Source: Chlorokybus atmophyticus (lineage: Eukaryota; Streptophyta; Chlorokybophyceae; Chlorokybales; Chlorokybaceae). From it: a stretch of 32,709 nucleotides of DNA. Shown in pieces: positions 9,711 to 21,121 of the stretch. A program made the position numbers and the translations under genes. Under the pieces are notes generated by a model, which was not told where the DNA came from, did no database searches, and saw only the letters and a program-made list of their open reading frames with translations. Position 1 is the first letter of the stretch, and each line of letters opens with the position of its first letter. The DNA lies in the NCBI GenBank assembly GCA_009103225.1, contig RHPI01000977.1, positions 68,478 to 101,186 on the forward strand, given 5' to 3'.

Positions 9711-10412
9711 TCAGAGAGATAGGATTACTACCCAAATGAGCCTCATCCTCCTTAACAGCTTGCGAAGTGACGTTGATGTTCCCGCTTTCTCATCAGAGAG
9801 CCGATGAGCCTCCTGCCTGAGGTCATCATCAGGCTCCCGGGCCCCTCTCACCCCAGCAGTGACGAGCTCCTCTAGTGCGTTGTCGATTGAGCTCTTATTC
9901 CTCTCAGGGTACGCATTGCGGTATGCCTGCTCCAGCAGGTAATAACGCCGCGGCCGCACAACAGCCTCAGCAACCGAGAGACGAAGGTAATGCTTGCCGT
10001 TGGAGGCATAAAAATTCGCACCCTTTTGAGAATACCAGTTGGCAATGTCGATGGGCTCCACCAGCAACCGGCGAGCCAGTTGCTTGTGGAAGAAAGAATG
10101 TCCTCTGGGATGGAACCGCGCTCGTACTGCGTTGTAACCCAATCCCAAAAGTTTTTTCAGTTTACCCCGAGCTCTCTCAATCTGTGGTGGCCGGTTCTTT
10201 TTGAAGCCAACATAGTAGTCCTGTTCGTCCTGGTACTGCTTGATAACATCCATCGCGTCATCAACACTATCGTACTTCATGGACAGCTCTGCTGTCTGCC
10301 TGTTCCGAGCATCTTCCCTGTTGCGCACAAACGCGTAGAGTCCATACAGGAACCCGAGCAAGCCAACCAGACAGGCGAGGATGCTGGGCCAGGGAGGCGC
10401 TTGTTCAGCCAT
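9711..10412 (-). CDS. Gene E: membrane-anchored stand-alone EP-domain protein
   Basis: An uninterrupted frame of 233 residues from the ATG at 10412. A 25-residue extension to 10487 is also open but odd in composition, and starting right before the membrane segment matches copies B and D. Residues about 9-28 (ILACLVGLLGFLYGLYAFV) form a transmembrane anchor. A charged helix (about 31-65) leads into an EP-like domain: DYYVGFKK (65-72), GLGYNAVRARF, RRLLVEPIDIANWY (114-127), NGKHYL (138-143), RPRRYYLLEQAY (153-164), then NKSSIDNALEEL as in copy B. The tail is basic and ends in a hydrophobic WVVILSL. There is no TIR, SEFIR or lipase-like domain. The likely role is perception or scaffolding at a membrane, by analogy with EDS1-family EP domains; this is inference. 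No introns are needed. Confidence 0.8.
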   Translation of the reverse strand: MAEQAPPWPSILACLVGLLGFLYGLYAFVRNREDARNRQTAELSMKYDSVDDAMDVIKQYQDEQDYYVGFKKNRPPQIERARGKLKKLLGLGYNAVRARFHPRGHSFFHKQLARRLLVEPIDIANWYSQKGANFYASNGKHYLRLSVAEAVVRPRRYYLLEQAYRNAYPERNKSSIDNALEELVTAGVRGAREPDDDLRQEAHRLSDEKAGTSTSLRKLLRRMRLIWVVILSL

Positions 10413-10487
10413 ATGTAGGTTGTAATGAGCCCCACGCGTGCATGCGCTCTCGTGCCCCTTTGCACAGCAGACTTTAGCACTGCGCAT

Positions 10488-11880
10488 GCCAGCGAGTGTT
10501 AGTGTTGGTGTTCAACTACTGTCCAACCGATCCTATTGCCGTGGAGCGGAGATATTGCAACGCCCCTCAGCAGTGCGAAACGCTCCTGCCAACCAAACAG
10601 CATGCCAGACTAACTCAATGTGTGCATGCTGGCGAGCCAGATCAGCTTGAAGGGGTAAGCTGCCCTAAATCAGCACCAGCCCAGCCAAGCTGCGGCGACT
10701 CGGACTGGCAATAGTTTCATGCTACTCAGTTCAGCTGACGAGCAGAAACCATGACGCTACTCAGTTCAGCTGGCGAGAATGGTGGCGGCAACAGCTCTCG
10801 GACATGTTCACATCATGGCTTTACGTGAACCGCGCTAAACAACGTGAAATTGAAAGTCAGAAGCTAAAATGTTCTCTACAGCGGCTAGGATGGATCAAGC
10901 AATGTCAGCATTACAATGCTACGCCGGTATGCATGCATGTAAGCCAAGATTGAGCAAGCTTCGCAAGCTGTCACTGGCACTGGTGGATACACAAACAGGC
11001 AGCGCTAGCACGGACGGCTTCTTGCACCTTTTGGCTAACAAGCCGCACCAACCTCTTACGAGGTTAGGCTTCAGGCTTCCTTGCTCCAGCAAGCTCTGGA
11101 GATTGGGGACAGCTTCAGAGCCATGACACTGCGTCCAACTGACCCAGCCAGCAACCTCGGCGACCTACAGCAGCGCTCCTTTCTTCAGGCGCAAGCAGGG
11201 GTTGCCCTTACCCTTAGCCCTTCAGTGCAACGGCAGCGTCGCCGCTCACCCCCTCCTCCCTCCCGCCCCACAGCGTCAACACTGGCTCAGTCTAACGCGA
11301 GAACTCCGTCTGAGAGGTAAGATAAAGTCTTGCGGCAAGCTTGACTTTCTCTCATCGGCTACAGGTAACAAGATTCGTGTCACACGAAACATGTCGCCGG
11401 GTCATCAAGCACAAAATGGTCATAAAACAATGTCGCCTTCTGACAAAGTCTTTTTCACAAAGGTTGGACTGACAAGCATGGGCTCTGTTGGTTGGGTTTT
11501 ATTGACCGAGCCGTGAGGCGTAAGTTGGTGTTGGTGCGAGCTATGCTACAGCCGCAACCTGAATGCCTGAATGCCGAGCTAGAGGTGGGCGGAGGAGCCT
11601 GCAGGGCTGAGCTGAACCGTCATGTAGGCCGCTCTGCTGCTGGGGATAAGTGGTGCAAGCCGCCCACTACGTGACAGCGACACCCCCCTTTTCCCGCCAG
11701 CCGGCTGCGCAGAGCACCAGCTAGCATTGGCCGCAAACATGCACGATGCCCTATGCCTTCTGCTGCTGTTCTCAAGTTTGGTGTAGGCTGCGCGTGTTTG
11801 CTGCAGCTATGACAAGCTGCTTGCTTGGGCATTACTGTTCAAACCAGGATTGAATGAGTCTAGCAGAAGTTGCGTACATA
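10488..11880. other. Intergenic stretch upstream of gene E, no supported gene
   Basis: Contains a short direct repeat (CTACTCAGTTCAGCTG at about 10721 and 10759). Otherwise it is unremarkable. Frames of 60-104 codons are present on the plus strand, but none has a convincing domain. The promoter of gene E should lie at the left edge. Confidence 0.4.
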
Positions 11881-11882
11881 CT

Positions 11883-11913
11883 ACTTCAATGTAGTATGAT
11901 ACTACATCGAAGT
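11883..11913. repeat. Near-perfect 31-bp palindrome
   Basis: ACTTCAATGTAGTAT and ATACTACATCGAAGT are inverted with a single-base centre and one mismatch between the 15-bp arms. It could extrude as a cruciform or be a hairpin in RNA. No gene is adjacent. Confidence 0.7.
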
Positions 11914-11997
11914 GCTTACGTTGCAATGACTGCAGTTAGCATAGCAAGCTGCAGCTAATAAGGAGGTTTATTGGTGGCTCAGCAGCAAGGGTTCCTA

Positions 11998-12081
11998 AGC
12001 CACTTTCGTACCTGCAGACAAGGCTCTAGAAGTCATAGATCCTCGTGACGCTGCGAGGTACGTCTGCAGGTACGAGTGGCT
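11998..12081. repeat. Inverted repeat with 42-nt loop
   Basis: The arms 11998-12019 and 12062-12081 match over 20 bp with a 2-nt bulge; the inner 14 bp (TCGTACCTGCAGAC) are perfect. It lies about 85 bp from the palindrome at 11883. A small foldback element or structured transcript is possible. Confidence 0.65.
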
Positions 12082-13300
12082 CAATAGATTGAACTAGCAG
12101 TAACTGAAAGTAGCATTGACGCGCGAAGAAGTGACTAGCCCTCGTGATATAACTCTTGCACGAAGCTGTCATGTCACTGCTTGCATTCAGGATACGCTGC
12201 TGACAACGTGACAGCAGCCAGCTCGTTGCTGTCATGTTCTCCATCACCATCATGACAGCCCTGCATTCCGCGGCCAGCATACAGTTTTCGCATGTCTTCC
12301 ATGCTGCGTTTCGGTATCTGCTGAACGGTGCACAATAGCATCATACCTGGATCTTCAGAAATGCTGCACCCTTGAACACAATATAGAAGCAATGGTTAAC
12401 ATGACTTCAAGCCTTACCATTCATACATGCAGTCCCGCGCATACATCTCTGCACGTTCTCCCCATGCATACACTACTGTCTCTCTCTCACTGACATCTGT
12501 ACAGACTTGCACGCAGTCATGATCATGCACTTTCGCTAACACACCCATCCCACAACCACCTACATTCTTACACCCCCACACACATATATTCGTTTAATCT
12601 CACACTCCCAGACAACTGAAAGCTTGAGCTGATGTCTTTCAACAAGCTTTACAAAAGGGGAAGTTCTAATGGTGTACAACACCTGGATGCTTGCATGAAG
12701 AAGTGCATACGTGCAGTGTGGGGGAATGAGAGCATGAGACGCAGGATTTGAAAAGCGGCGGAGTGGGCGGCCAACCTGCGCTGCAGCGGTGCTGGTAAGC
12801 CTGGTAAGCCGAGGTGAAGGCAGCCAGCCGCCAGGCAACGACGATGACACCTACTTCATACACGGCGAAAACGACAAGGCTGCCGTCGCCCCTCCCCCGG
12901 CCAGCACGTCCGGCTAAGTCAATCTCACTTGCCTTGACTTTTTCCTCCTCGCTACACTAGTACAGACTTATGGGGTGGAGGAGAAGAATTGGTGTTAGTT
13001 GCAATGTTTGCGTGCGATGGACGATTGCGGGTTGGCGGATGGACAACGACCGAGGTTGGGCGAAGCCTAACAGATGAATGTCGATGGACGGCTGGCTGAT
13101 TGGGTGGTTCGAAACTTCTGGTCGCCACTGTTGTGTCTGTCAATTGAGCTGGAGCATGTCAACAACCGCAAAGCGAGCTCAGCCTCAGCCTGCTTGCATG
13201 TTAAAGCCAATCTCGAATGCATGCCTCACGAGCACACAAGCACAGTCACACGCACACGGGCGCACACACGCATCCCCCCGTCCCCCCTTTTATCCATAAG
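12082..13300. other. Intergenic stretch with CA-type simple repeats
   Basis: Contains CACACCC/ACACAC-rich patches near 12530-12600 and 13230-13290. I see no gene that I can support. Confidence 0.4.
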
Positions 13301-13386
13301 CCAACGTGACCTCTGTGCGCATGCTTACCTTGCCTGGTTGCAGTACCAGTTGGTGTTTTGTTGTCGCTAGTGGCGTTGGGAGAGAG

Positions 13387-13500
13387 ATGGCTGCGGTAGT
13401 GCTACAGCTTGGGTTACAGCAGCATGAGGTGGTTGAGCATTCGTGTTGTAAGGCCCTGCGATGGTTGGGTGCGCGTGCTCTTGTCTATTGCATTGTTCAT
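13387..13500 (+). other. Possible short armadillo-like repeat relic
   Basis: Within an open frame running 13306-13923, the segment MAAVVLQLGLQQHEVVEHSC followed by CKALRWLG has the hydrophobic spacing of armadillo/HEAT-like repeats (V..L....H..V.E..C.AL..L). The rest of the frame is low-complexity Ala/Arg-rich. It may be a remnant of a repeat protein or chance. I would not call a gene from this alone. Confidence 0.2.
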
Positions 13501-14569
13501 CTGTCTGCCTGCCTGGCTTGTCTCGTGCTCATGCCTGCATGCAAGATGATGCGGAGTGCAGGAGCATCTCCTCAAGTTGCAGGTGTTAGCGCTGCCACAA
13601 GAAGAGGCCGCGCCGCAGGAAGAGAAGGTGCTGCGACAGCAAGAGCTGCAACAGAGGGAGGCGTTACTGCTACAACTCTAGCAAAGCAGTGCAGGGCAAT
13701 CTTTGCGAAAGCTGAGCACCTCGACCATCTTTGTTGCCTTTCGTTGTCTCTTGCACATGTTGTCGTAATAGTCACCTCCTCAATTGGGCATGCTCCTGGT
13801 GTGTGCATGATCCATGGTCGTGAGCGTGAGGGTCATTTGGCCTTGCATCAAGGCGCCCTTAATCGGTATGTCCATGACGTGTTGCATAAACGACTCGCGT
13901 TGAACTTGCTGCATTGCAAGTAAACTTCTACACCAGCAATTCAGTACTGCCACCGGCGTTGTAACATGCAATGCGTACATAAATTGGTCGTATGCATCTG
14001 ATTGGCGTGCGCTGAAAAGCTCGTGGTTGATATTGCGAAGTGAGGTTGTAAAGGGTGAAGCTGACGGTGATGTGGGGGTAGAAGGTGGTGGGAGGCAGGG
14101 CAACCACGGCGCTCAATCAGCGAGTCGATGTAGCATACGTGCATACTCAGTGAGTACAACGCTGGTAAGCACGCCACGCACACGCAGGGATGGGAGTCTG
14201 TTGTACCTTGCGTCCTATGGCAAGTAGTCTATTTTTACGCGTGACAATGAGGCAGTACCTGCAGACCTTCTTTATGACGGTTCAGCAAGCTCTTCCCAAA
14301 CAATCAATCCTGAACTTTGCTCCCTATTGTCAATGTTGCCCGGAGCCACCAGCTGATTGATAGCGTCCCCCCACCATCAACTCCAAAACCCCCGAACCCA
14401 AAGGTGAGTGAGTCTGCAAAATTGACAAGGGTGCCGCAATCTTCTCAGCTCCACCCATGTACCTGTGTTTCCTGGACTCAATTGTGGTGCATGTGCGTGC
14501 GCGTGCGTGTCCGTCCGCAGACCCTGGCATTGTGGCCTCCCAAAGCTGATCGGCGTCACATCGCAGGGG

Positions 14570-15330
14570 GCAGGGGGCGGCTGTACCTGAGAGTGGAACA
14601 CACCAAGATGGGGCGGCTGGATGCGTATGGATTGGGCATGTGGTGTGCATGCTGTCTGCTGATGACAGCGGGCTGGAGGCGGACTGCGTCCCCATCCCTA
14701 GCTACGGGTCCTTGTTTGGCACCAACGCCATTGGCGGACAGTCCTTCTTTTCTATCAAGTTTCCACTGAATTCCTCACTCACAACTGACTACGGCACTGG
14801 CGAGGAGTACATCACCAACAACGGCGTCGACGAACGCAACTCCCTTCGCGGCCTACTCCGCTGCACTCTCAACGTGTTCACACTGCAGCTGCCGCCTTGT
14901 GAGGCCGTGCGTGCTCCCGGTATGTAATCTACTTGGTTACACTCTCACAACATGAGCAACAACAAGCTGGTACGCGCCTGCGCGTGTCTGTGCGCGCGCC
15001 CGTGCGCGCGCACACATCCATGTCTGCATGGCTGCATGTGCATAGATGCGCACACTCAGGAACGCACACACATGCTCACAGGCATATGTCACTGCAGGTA
15101 TATGGACAACAGGTTGAAGGTCCCTGACAGGCCGCGGCTTGTTGGTGTCCCATGAGCGGCCGGCGGTGTACGAGGACCGCGTGGCGTGGGGGGTGGGCGA
15201 CCGCATGGCCGCCAACAACCCGCGGAGAGCCATCATGACCTGCGCAGGGGAGGACTTTGCAGGCACATGCACATCAGCAGACGACCTTCGGGCACTTTCG
15301 CCCAACCTCAACACATTCCGGGTCGTGAGC
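14570..15330 (+). CDS. Unrecognised spliced gene, partial
   Basis: Two blocks look like exons. Block 1, about 14570-14918, reads RLYLRVEHTKMGRLDAYGLG and then, after a change of frame near 14650, VPIPSYGSLFGTNAIGGQSF and NNGVDERNSLRGLLRCTLNV; it ends at a GTATGT donor (14920). Block 2 starts after TGACAG near 15131 and reads GLLVSHERPAVYEDRVAWGV, GDRMAANNPRRAIMTCAGED, then a Ser/Leu-rich end near 15330. Composition is GC-richer than the surroundings. I do not recognise the family. The frame change inside block 1 may be a short unrecognised intron or a break. The true ends are unknown. Confidence 0.35.
14980..15090. repeat. GCGC/CACACA simple repeat inside the intron
   Basis: Alternating GTGCGCGCGC, CACACA and TGCATG runs lie between the two exon-like blocks of the unrecognised gene. 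Confidence 0.5.
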
Positions 15331-15712
15331 GAGTCACGCACGCCCATACATACACGTATTTGGTGCTATACTTACCACGTTGTGTACAAAATCTGCAATT
15401 CATAGACGCTGTTAATGCACCATCTGGTTCGTGAACGCTCAGCGCATACGTCGCATAAACACCTAACGACCAGGTTAATTTGCCTGCTGTCAAGCTGCTG
15501 TCCAGCATTGCTATTTCCTTTTGTTGCTCACTTATAAGTCCCCGGTGCTACTGCAGCCCACCTAATCCACCGGGTGTACACGACGATAGCGAGCATATTA
15601 TTCTATTCGTACTTGAATCAGATAACCAACAGTGGTCAGGCCTTGCAGGTGCAGCTGATTGAGTGTCAAGTTAGACCAGACTACCCTAATGGTTCAGGTT
15701 TATGCTGGAGAG

Positions 15713-16335
<623 letters not shown>

Positions 16336-16660
16336 ATGCGCACGCAGCAAGCTCCAGCATACACTCGCACACGCACACAGCCGAGATCACCGTCGTCCAC
16401 ATGCACGCAGCTACAGACCTCTTCACATGCATGTCCGCACGTATATGCGCACACAGAGAGACACACAGTGACGCACACACATGCAGGTATGCGCTCAGGC
16501 TTGAGTATGAGCACATCATGTCATGCACATTTTGTATAAATGCTTAGGCCCGTTTAGACATACACATGCAGACTCAAGTGGACACATATGCAGGCTCGCA
16601 AGGCTCTTCCAGCGTTCAATCTAATATAACCTGTTTTCTCAAGCTTAATTTGAGGTTTCG
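16336..16660. repeat. CA-rich flank downstream of copy B
   Basis: CACGCACACAG-type runs, similar to the sequence beyond copy A at about 110-300. No gene. Confidence 0.55.
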
Positions 16661-16665
16661 TCTCG

Positions 16666-16690
16666 TGACAAGGTAGAGTACACCTTGTCA
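16666..16690 (-). other. Conserved hairpin just after the stop codon of copy B
   Basis: Perfect 9-bp arms TGACAAGGT (16666-16674) and ACCTTGTCA (16682-16690) enclose a 7-nt loop. It lies 25 nt past the stop codon, at the same place as the hairpin of copy A. The stems differ in detail but both keep TGACAA/TTGTCA. Confidence 0.5.
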
Positions 16691-16715
16691 AAAGGCGAGA
16701 GGAAGGCACCTCAAC

Positions 16716-18563
16716 TCATGAGCTCCCTTCGATGGCGTTCATCTCGTCCAATGCGTGTTGTGTTGAAGACGGTGCATCACTTTTGTTATGTTTCTCATAC
16801 TGCAGCTCTAAGAACGTGTAGTACTCTGGTCGGTTGTCCGCCTCAAGGTAATGTCGATTGCCGACAGGCCATTGCTTCCACAGCTCAAGCCGGTAGTAGT
16901 TGGCAATGTCAATTGGCTCAACCATGAGTCGAAAACTGTTGCCTCTCGCACACCAAACATTGGACTTGCTAAAAAAGTCAGCAGGCAACATGCCATCCAT
17001 GTGCCATTTGTACGTAGTACGCCAGAAGTCCCGTAGATACCTGTCAGGTTGGTGGGGGGGTTACATCAGTACTTAGCAGTTTTTCACTTTGCAATGAACT
17101 TGAACTTGAACTTGCAACTGCAATGCATGTGACCTGACCTGCGTGCGTCCTCGACTTTTTTCAAGCGCTCTGCTTGCGGGCTGCCATCACCGCCACGATA
17201 TGCTCTGAAGTCAGCATAGTAGTCTGCAGAGGTTTGCGCAAAGGCTTGTATCGTGTCCATGGCATCTTGTGCCTCATTGCGCCACTTGTCAGTAAACTCA
17301 GTTTCATGTCTCCGCTGCTCGACGACACTCAAAACGCCCATTCTCGGTGACTCTGAAGCGCTGCAAAAGTAAACGCACTGAGACTTCACTTGTTATGTGG
17401 TATCAATATGTCGTATCAACACTGCATGTCAGACGCCAATCAGGCCGCAGTGCAAACCTCTGTGGCATGGGCTGCACAAAGGCCGGAACATTTTTCAAGT
17501 GCTTGACGAGGGTGTCGTACCCAACCCAGGGAGCCTATTGCACGAGGATAGGAACAGAAGACCCGCGGACTAATTAAAGCAGCACATCATGGAATACTAC
17601 GTTGAATAGGTGCATGCTGCAAGGTCTAGCTCGTGCATCAAGGAGTGTGCACAGCTTGGAGCACCTCACTCTTTGAACTTACCTGATGACCACCAAGGGT
17701 GAAGTAGCTAAATTTCCGGATCTGCGCAGGAACATCCTTTCTTGCTCCAGGAGGCCGGAAAACGACTGGTACCAACCACCCGGAAAGGTTCTGCTCCTCA
17801 TAAACCTTGTTCAGTATGTTCGTGTACTCGTCGTGCGTCCCCGCGCCCATCTTAACAGCTGCGGTCGGCTGCTTTAATGAAAACCGCTCATAATGCTCAT
17901 CACAGGCCACGATCACCTGAAGCGTCATGAGAACACCCTCAAGCCAAGCATGCCTTGCTGTGATGCAGACGAGCCTGCTTTTTGACAATGTTGAAAGCAA
18001 ATTGCGGGAATTGTTGGTGACAGCGACCATGCGCAAGATTCACGACCAGGAATGATGTGACAACCGGTACCTTGGTGCCATTGTTCAACATCTGCCCAAC
18101 AAAAGCCGGCCAGGACTGATACGTATTTTTGTAGTCGACAATGACTTCTATATTGTTTTGTTGCAGTTGCTCGGCAAGCCTCCTCACACGCTCTGCGTGA
18201 TGCTTGTCGAACTGGCAGTAGCTGATAAACACAGTCATCTTGGCCTCTGGTGCCGCGGACAGTTCCCCTGTAGCCGCTCCTCCCTGTCCGCTATGTGCCA
18301 CAGCACATGCAAAGTACCATAAGCATGGTACAGCATCGGCAAGAAAGAAGCTTGTGCATGCTTTGCATAGAAAGCTGTAACAAAACTTACGCAACAGCAG
18401 CGTTGTTGACAGCAGCTGAGTCTTTTTCCTTATACGTATGCTTATCCTGGTGTTGTAAACTACCCGGGTGGAGATGCGTGTGCTTCCAGTAGCCAGCGAC
18501 AGCGACAATGGCTGCAGCCGCAGCCAGCACTGCATGCAGCCTCAGAGATGCCAGCCCGCCCAT
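16716..18563 (-). CDS. Gene B: membrane-anchored SEFIR-EP fusion protein
   Basis: Six exons: 18563-18391, 18290-18071, 17916-17683, 17534-17458, 17360-17139, 17040-16716. They sum to 1251 nt, an open frame of 416 residues, with GT-AG introns of 100, 154, 148, 97 and 98 nt and matching phases. The ATG at 18563 directly precedes a hydrophobic stretch (about 8-25, LHAVLAAAAAIVAVAG), probably a signal anchor. Residues 76-205 form a SEFIR domain: MTVFISYCQFDKHHAERVRR, IEVIVDYK, VIVACDEHYERF, GAGTHDEYTN, WLVPVVFRP. Residues about 260-395 form an EP-like domain: ADYYADFRAYRG (280-291), LRDFWR (311-316), FRLMVEPIDIANYYR (345-359), GNRHYLEADNRPEYY. TIR/SEFIR modules can act as NAD-using enzymes or adaptors, and EP domains bind TIR-made nucleotides in plants; the combined role here is inference. 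The donor of intron 4 (AG|GTTTGC) is the least certain junction. Enzyme activity is not shown. Confidence 0.85.
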
Positions 18564-18652
18564 CTCAAGACGCTTCCACTTCTTCTACAAAGCCGAGAGC
18601 GGTGCAGGCTAGCCTTACAAATAGGAGGAGCAAGCCCAGCTCCTGTTCCAGT

Positions 18653-19136
18653 TGAGTTCATTAGCCATGCCCAAACCCACCAAGCGCTATACAGCTGCGG
18701 AAGACCAAAACGAGGGGGGGGGGGGGGGGGGGGNNNNNNNNNNNNNNNNNNNNNNNNNNNNNNNNNNNNNNNNNNNNNNNNNNNNNNNNNNNNNNNNNNN
18801 NNNNNNNNNNNNNNNNNNNNNNNNNNNNNNNNNNNNNNNNNNNNNNNNNNNNNNNNNNNNNNNNNNNNNNNNNNNNNNNNNNNNNNNNNNNNNNNNNNNN
18901 NNNNNNNNNNNNNNNNNNNNNNNNNNNNNNNNNNNNNNNNNNNNNNNNNNNNNNNNNNNNNNNNNNNNNNNNNNNNNNNNNNNNNNNNNNNNNNNNNNNN
19001 NNNNNNNNNNNNNNNNNNNNNNNNNNNNNNNNNNNNNNNNNNNNNNNNNNNNNNNNNNNNNNTGAGTTCATTAGCCATGCCCAAACCCACCAAGCGCTAT
19101 ACAGCTGCGGAAGACCAAAACGAGGGGGGGGGGGGG
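18653..19136. other. Assembly gap with duplicated flanks and poly-G
   Basis: There are 329 N bases (18734-19062). The 61 bp before the G run on the left (18653-18713) are identical to 19063-19123 on the right, and each copy is followed by a G run (20 and 13). This pattern fits a failed closure across a homopolymer, so the real sequence may hold only one copy and no gap. The upstream region of gene B is therefore uncertain. Confidence 0.85.
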
Positions 19137-21121
19137 ACAACTGCTGTCAGCTGAGTAAGAATTACCATGAATGTCACGGTAATTTCTGCAGTTCAGAAAC
19201 TTGCACGACTTGCACGACAGCAGCTGCACAAAACGAAGCCAGTACTGTTACTGCCGCCAGTAAGGCCCAAATACCATTGACAACAGAACTTCTCATGCTT
19301 AGGTGCTACAGGATGCTTGCCCTAAGTTACACGGACGCTGCTGCACACAAGCAGCTATATAACTGAGTGGCTGCAAGGGGCACATGTTCATGGCGTTGTG
19401 AAGTTTTGTGTGTCTGTGCGCACAAGTGTGTGCATGCGTATGCATACATACACAGGTGCATGCATGCATGCACGCACACGCACAGGCGCGCGTCAGCATG
19501 TGTGCTGTACGTACAGATGCTGTTGCGCGAGCTGTGAATTTGGTTGAGCTAGAGAAGCTTTCTGGAGGGCGGTCAAGCATGAAAAAGTGGGGCAACCCGG
19601 GGGGTGGGGGTAAGTGCGTGGGCACAACAAATTCACAAAGACGGTAGCAACGGCATTGCAGCGCACCTGCACAAGAAGGCCGAACTCTAAGCTATGCTTG
19701 CGGAGGCAGTAGCCATCTCCGTCAGACTGCGGCGTCAGAGTTACTGCTAACCAGCGCCTCCCAGCATGGCACTGACGGGCTGACAAAAGCTGGCAACCTG
19801 ATGCGCTTTGCGCCCTCCCCCTCCCGGCAAGCCCCTTCCAGCCGCCGGCGGCGCAGCCGCTACACCGCCTAGCAGTCCGTGCCGCCAGTACACAATACTG
19901 GCATATCTACCACATGCAATACTGTATGACCATAACAACAACTTATACTCTTGACAAGGAATGAGGATGCCAGGAGTCCTGGCCGAGCGCACGCATGACA
20001 TGAGAATCTCACATTTCATGACGAGATAGGGTTGTCTAAGAAGCCCAATGTTGGTTTGATCGTGTCAACTCAAGTGCATTTTACATGCTTACACCCTGTT
20101 AGGGGTTACACGTAAGCTGGACGCGCGGTACCTGACTCTGCGTACGGCTTGGGAGCGGACGGCATGGACATGGACATGGACCGGAGCAAGCGGGCGGGAA
20201 GGGCGGGGTGGGGCGAAGGGGCGACGCCTCCTTCCTACGGACAAGATAAGGTGGGACAAGCGTATAAGCCAAGCGCAGCTGCATTCCCCGCACCGGGCGA
20301 AGGTGCGTTGCCGTCACGCCGTCCAACTTTGTGTGGTTGTGTGCGCTGCTTGCACATATAAAAGCAGCATGCCATATGCAGAACAGAAATGTAATGCTTG
20401 ACTTGCATGGCTCGCTCGGTGCAAGCTGGCGGTGCTTGCCGTGGTCGGCAGCGCCATGGCAGGGAATCGACTTGGTTACAGATTCCGAGCGCATGCGTCA
20501 GTGAAGTCACTTCACTGGATGTCAAACATCTAGTTTATTGTCTGCTAGGCCGCAGCCTCATTAGCACCAAGTCGGTACGAGTGGCCGTTTACGAGACATT
20601 GCGTGTAGATTGAAACTCGCTTGTAGCCGTGTACAGTTCTTGGTTCTTGGCTACACTTACTCTTGCTTGGTGCATTGTTGAGAAAGGGTTGCGCACGCAA
20701 TTGCTGTGGCTAGAGACTGCATGCGTAGGTAGCACAAGCACACGCTTCCTGTCATCCGTGTGCGGTCCATTGCATTCCGCTGGAAAGCACCGTGCAGTTA
20801 TATCTAAACATCGGCAGCCTATACATGTGGTTGCGTGCGTGTCATGGTTGCGCACAGGCATTGTGAGCTCAAGTATTATGTATTGCTGCAGGCTACCAAG
20901 GGGGAGCTTGCTTTGATGTCTCAATGTTTGCTTCAGTTGCAAATCAGGACGGTACGCCGGGGAACAACACATACGCGCCTTGATTGTGGTGCTGCATATG
21001 CTGCGCATGTGTTTCGCGCTATTCTTTGCAGCTTATTGTGCAAGAAGGTTATAAGCCATCAAGTGCCATCTACTACAGTCACCATGAGTCCACTGACAAA
21101 CTTACATATTGCACATCACAG
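19137..21121. other. Intergenic stretch between gene B and copy C
   Basis: Contains a GTGTGT/CATGCATG cluster (about 19400-19500), the second interspersed repeat copy and GC-rich patches near 20150-20300. No gene is supported. The short frames have no domain I can recognise. Confidence 0.4.
19690..19870 (-). repeat. Interspersed repeat, copy 2 (inverted relative to 7290-7510)
   Basis: Its reverse complement shares GGCTGGAAGGG, GTCAGTGCCATGC, GGGAGGCGCTGGTTAGCA and GTCTGACGGAGATGGCT with copy 1, in the same order. The two copies lie in opposite orientation about 12.3 kb apart. Confidence 0.5.

Noticed and set aside
18468-19154. Frames across the N gap
   Set aside because: The residues are unknown (X); the frame exists only because N does not encode a stop.
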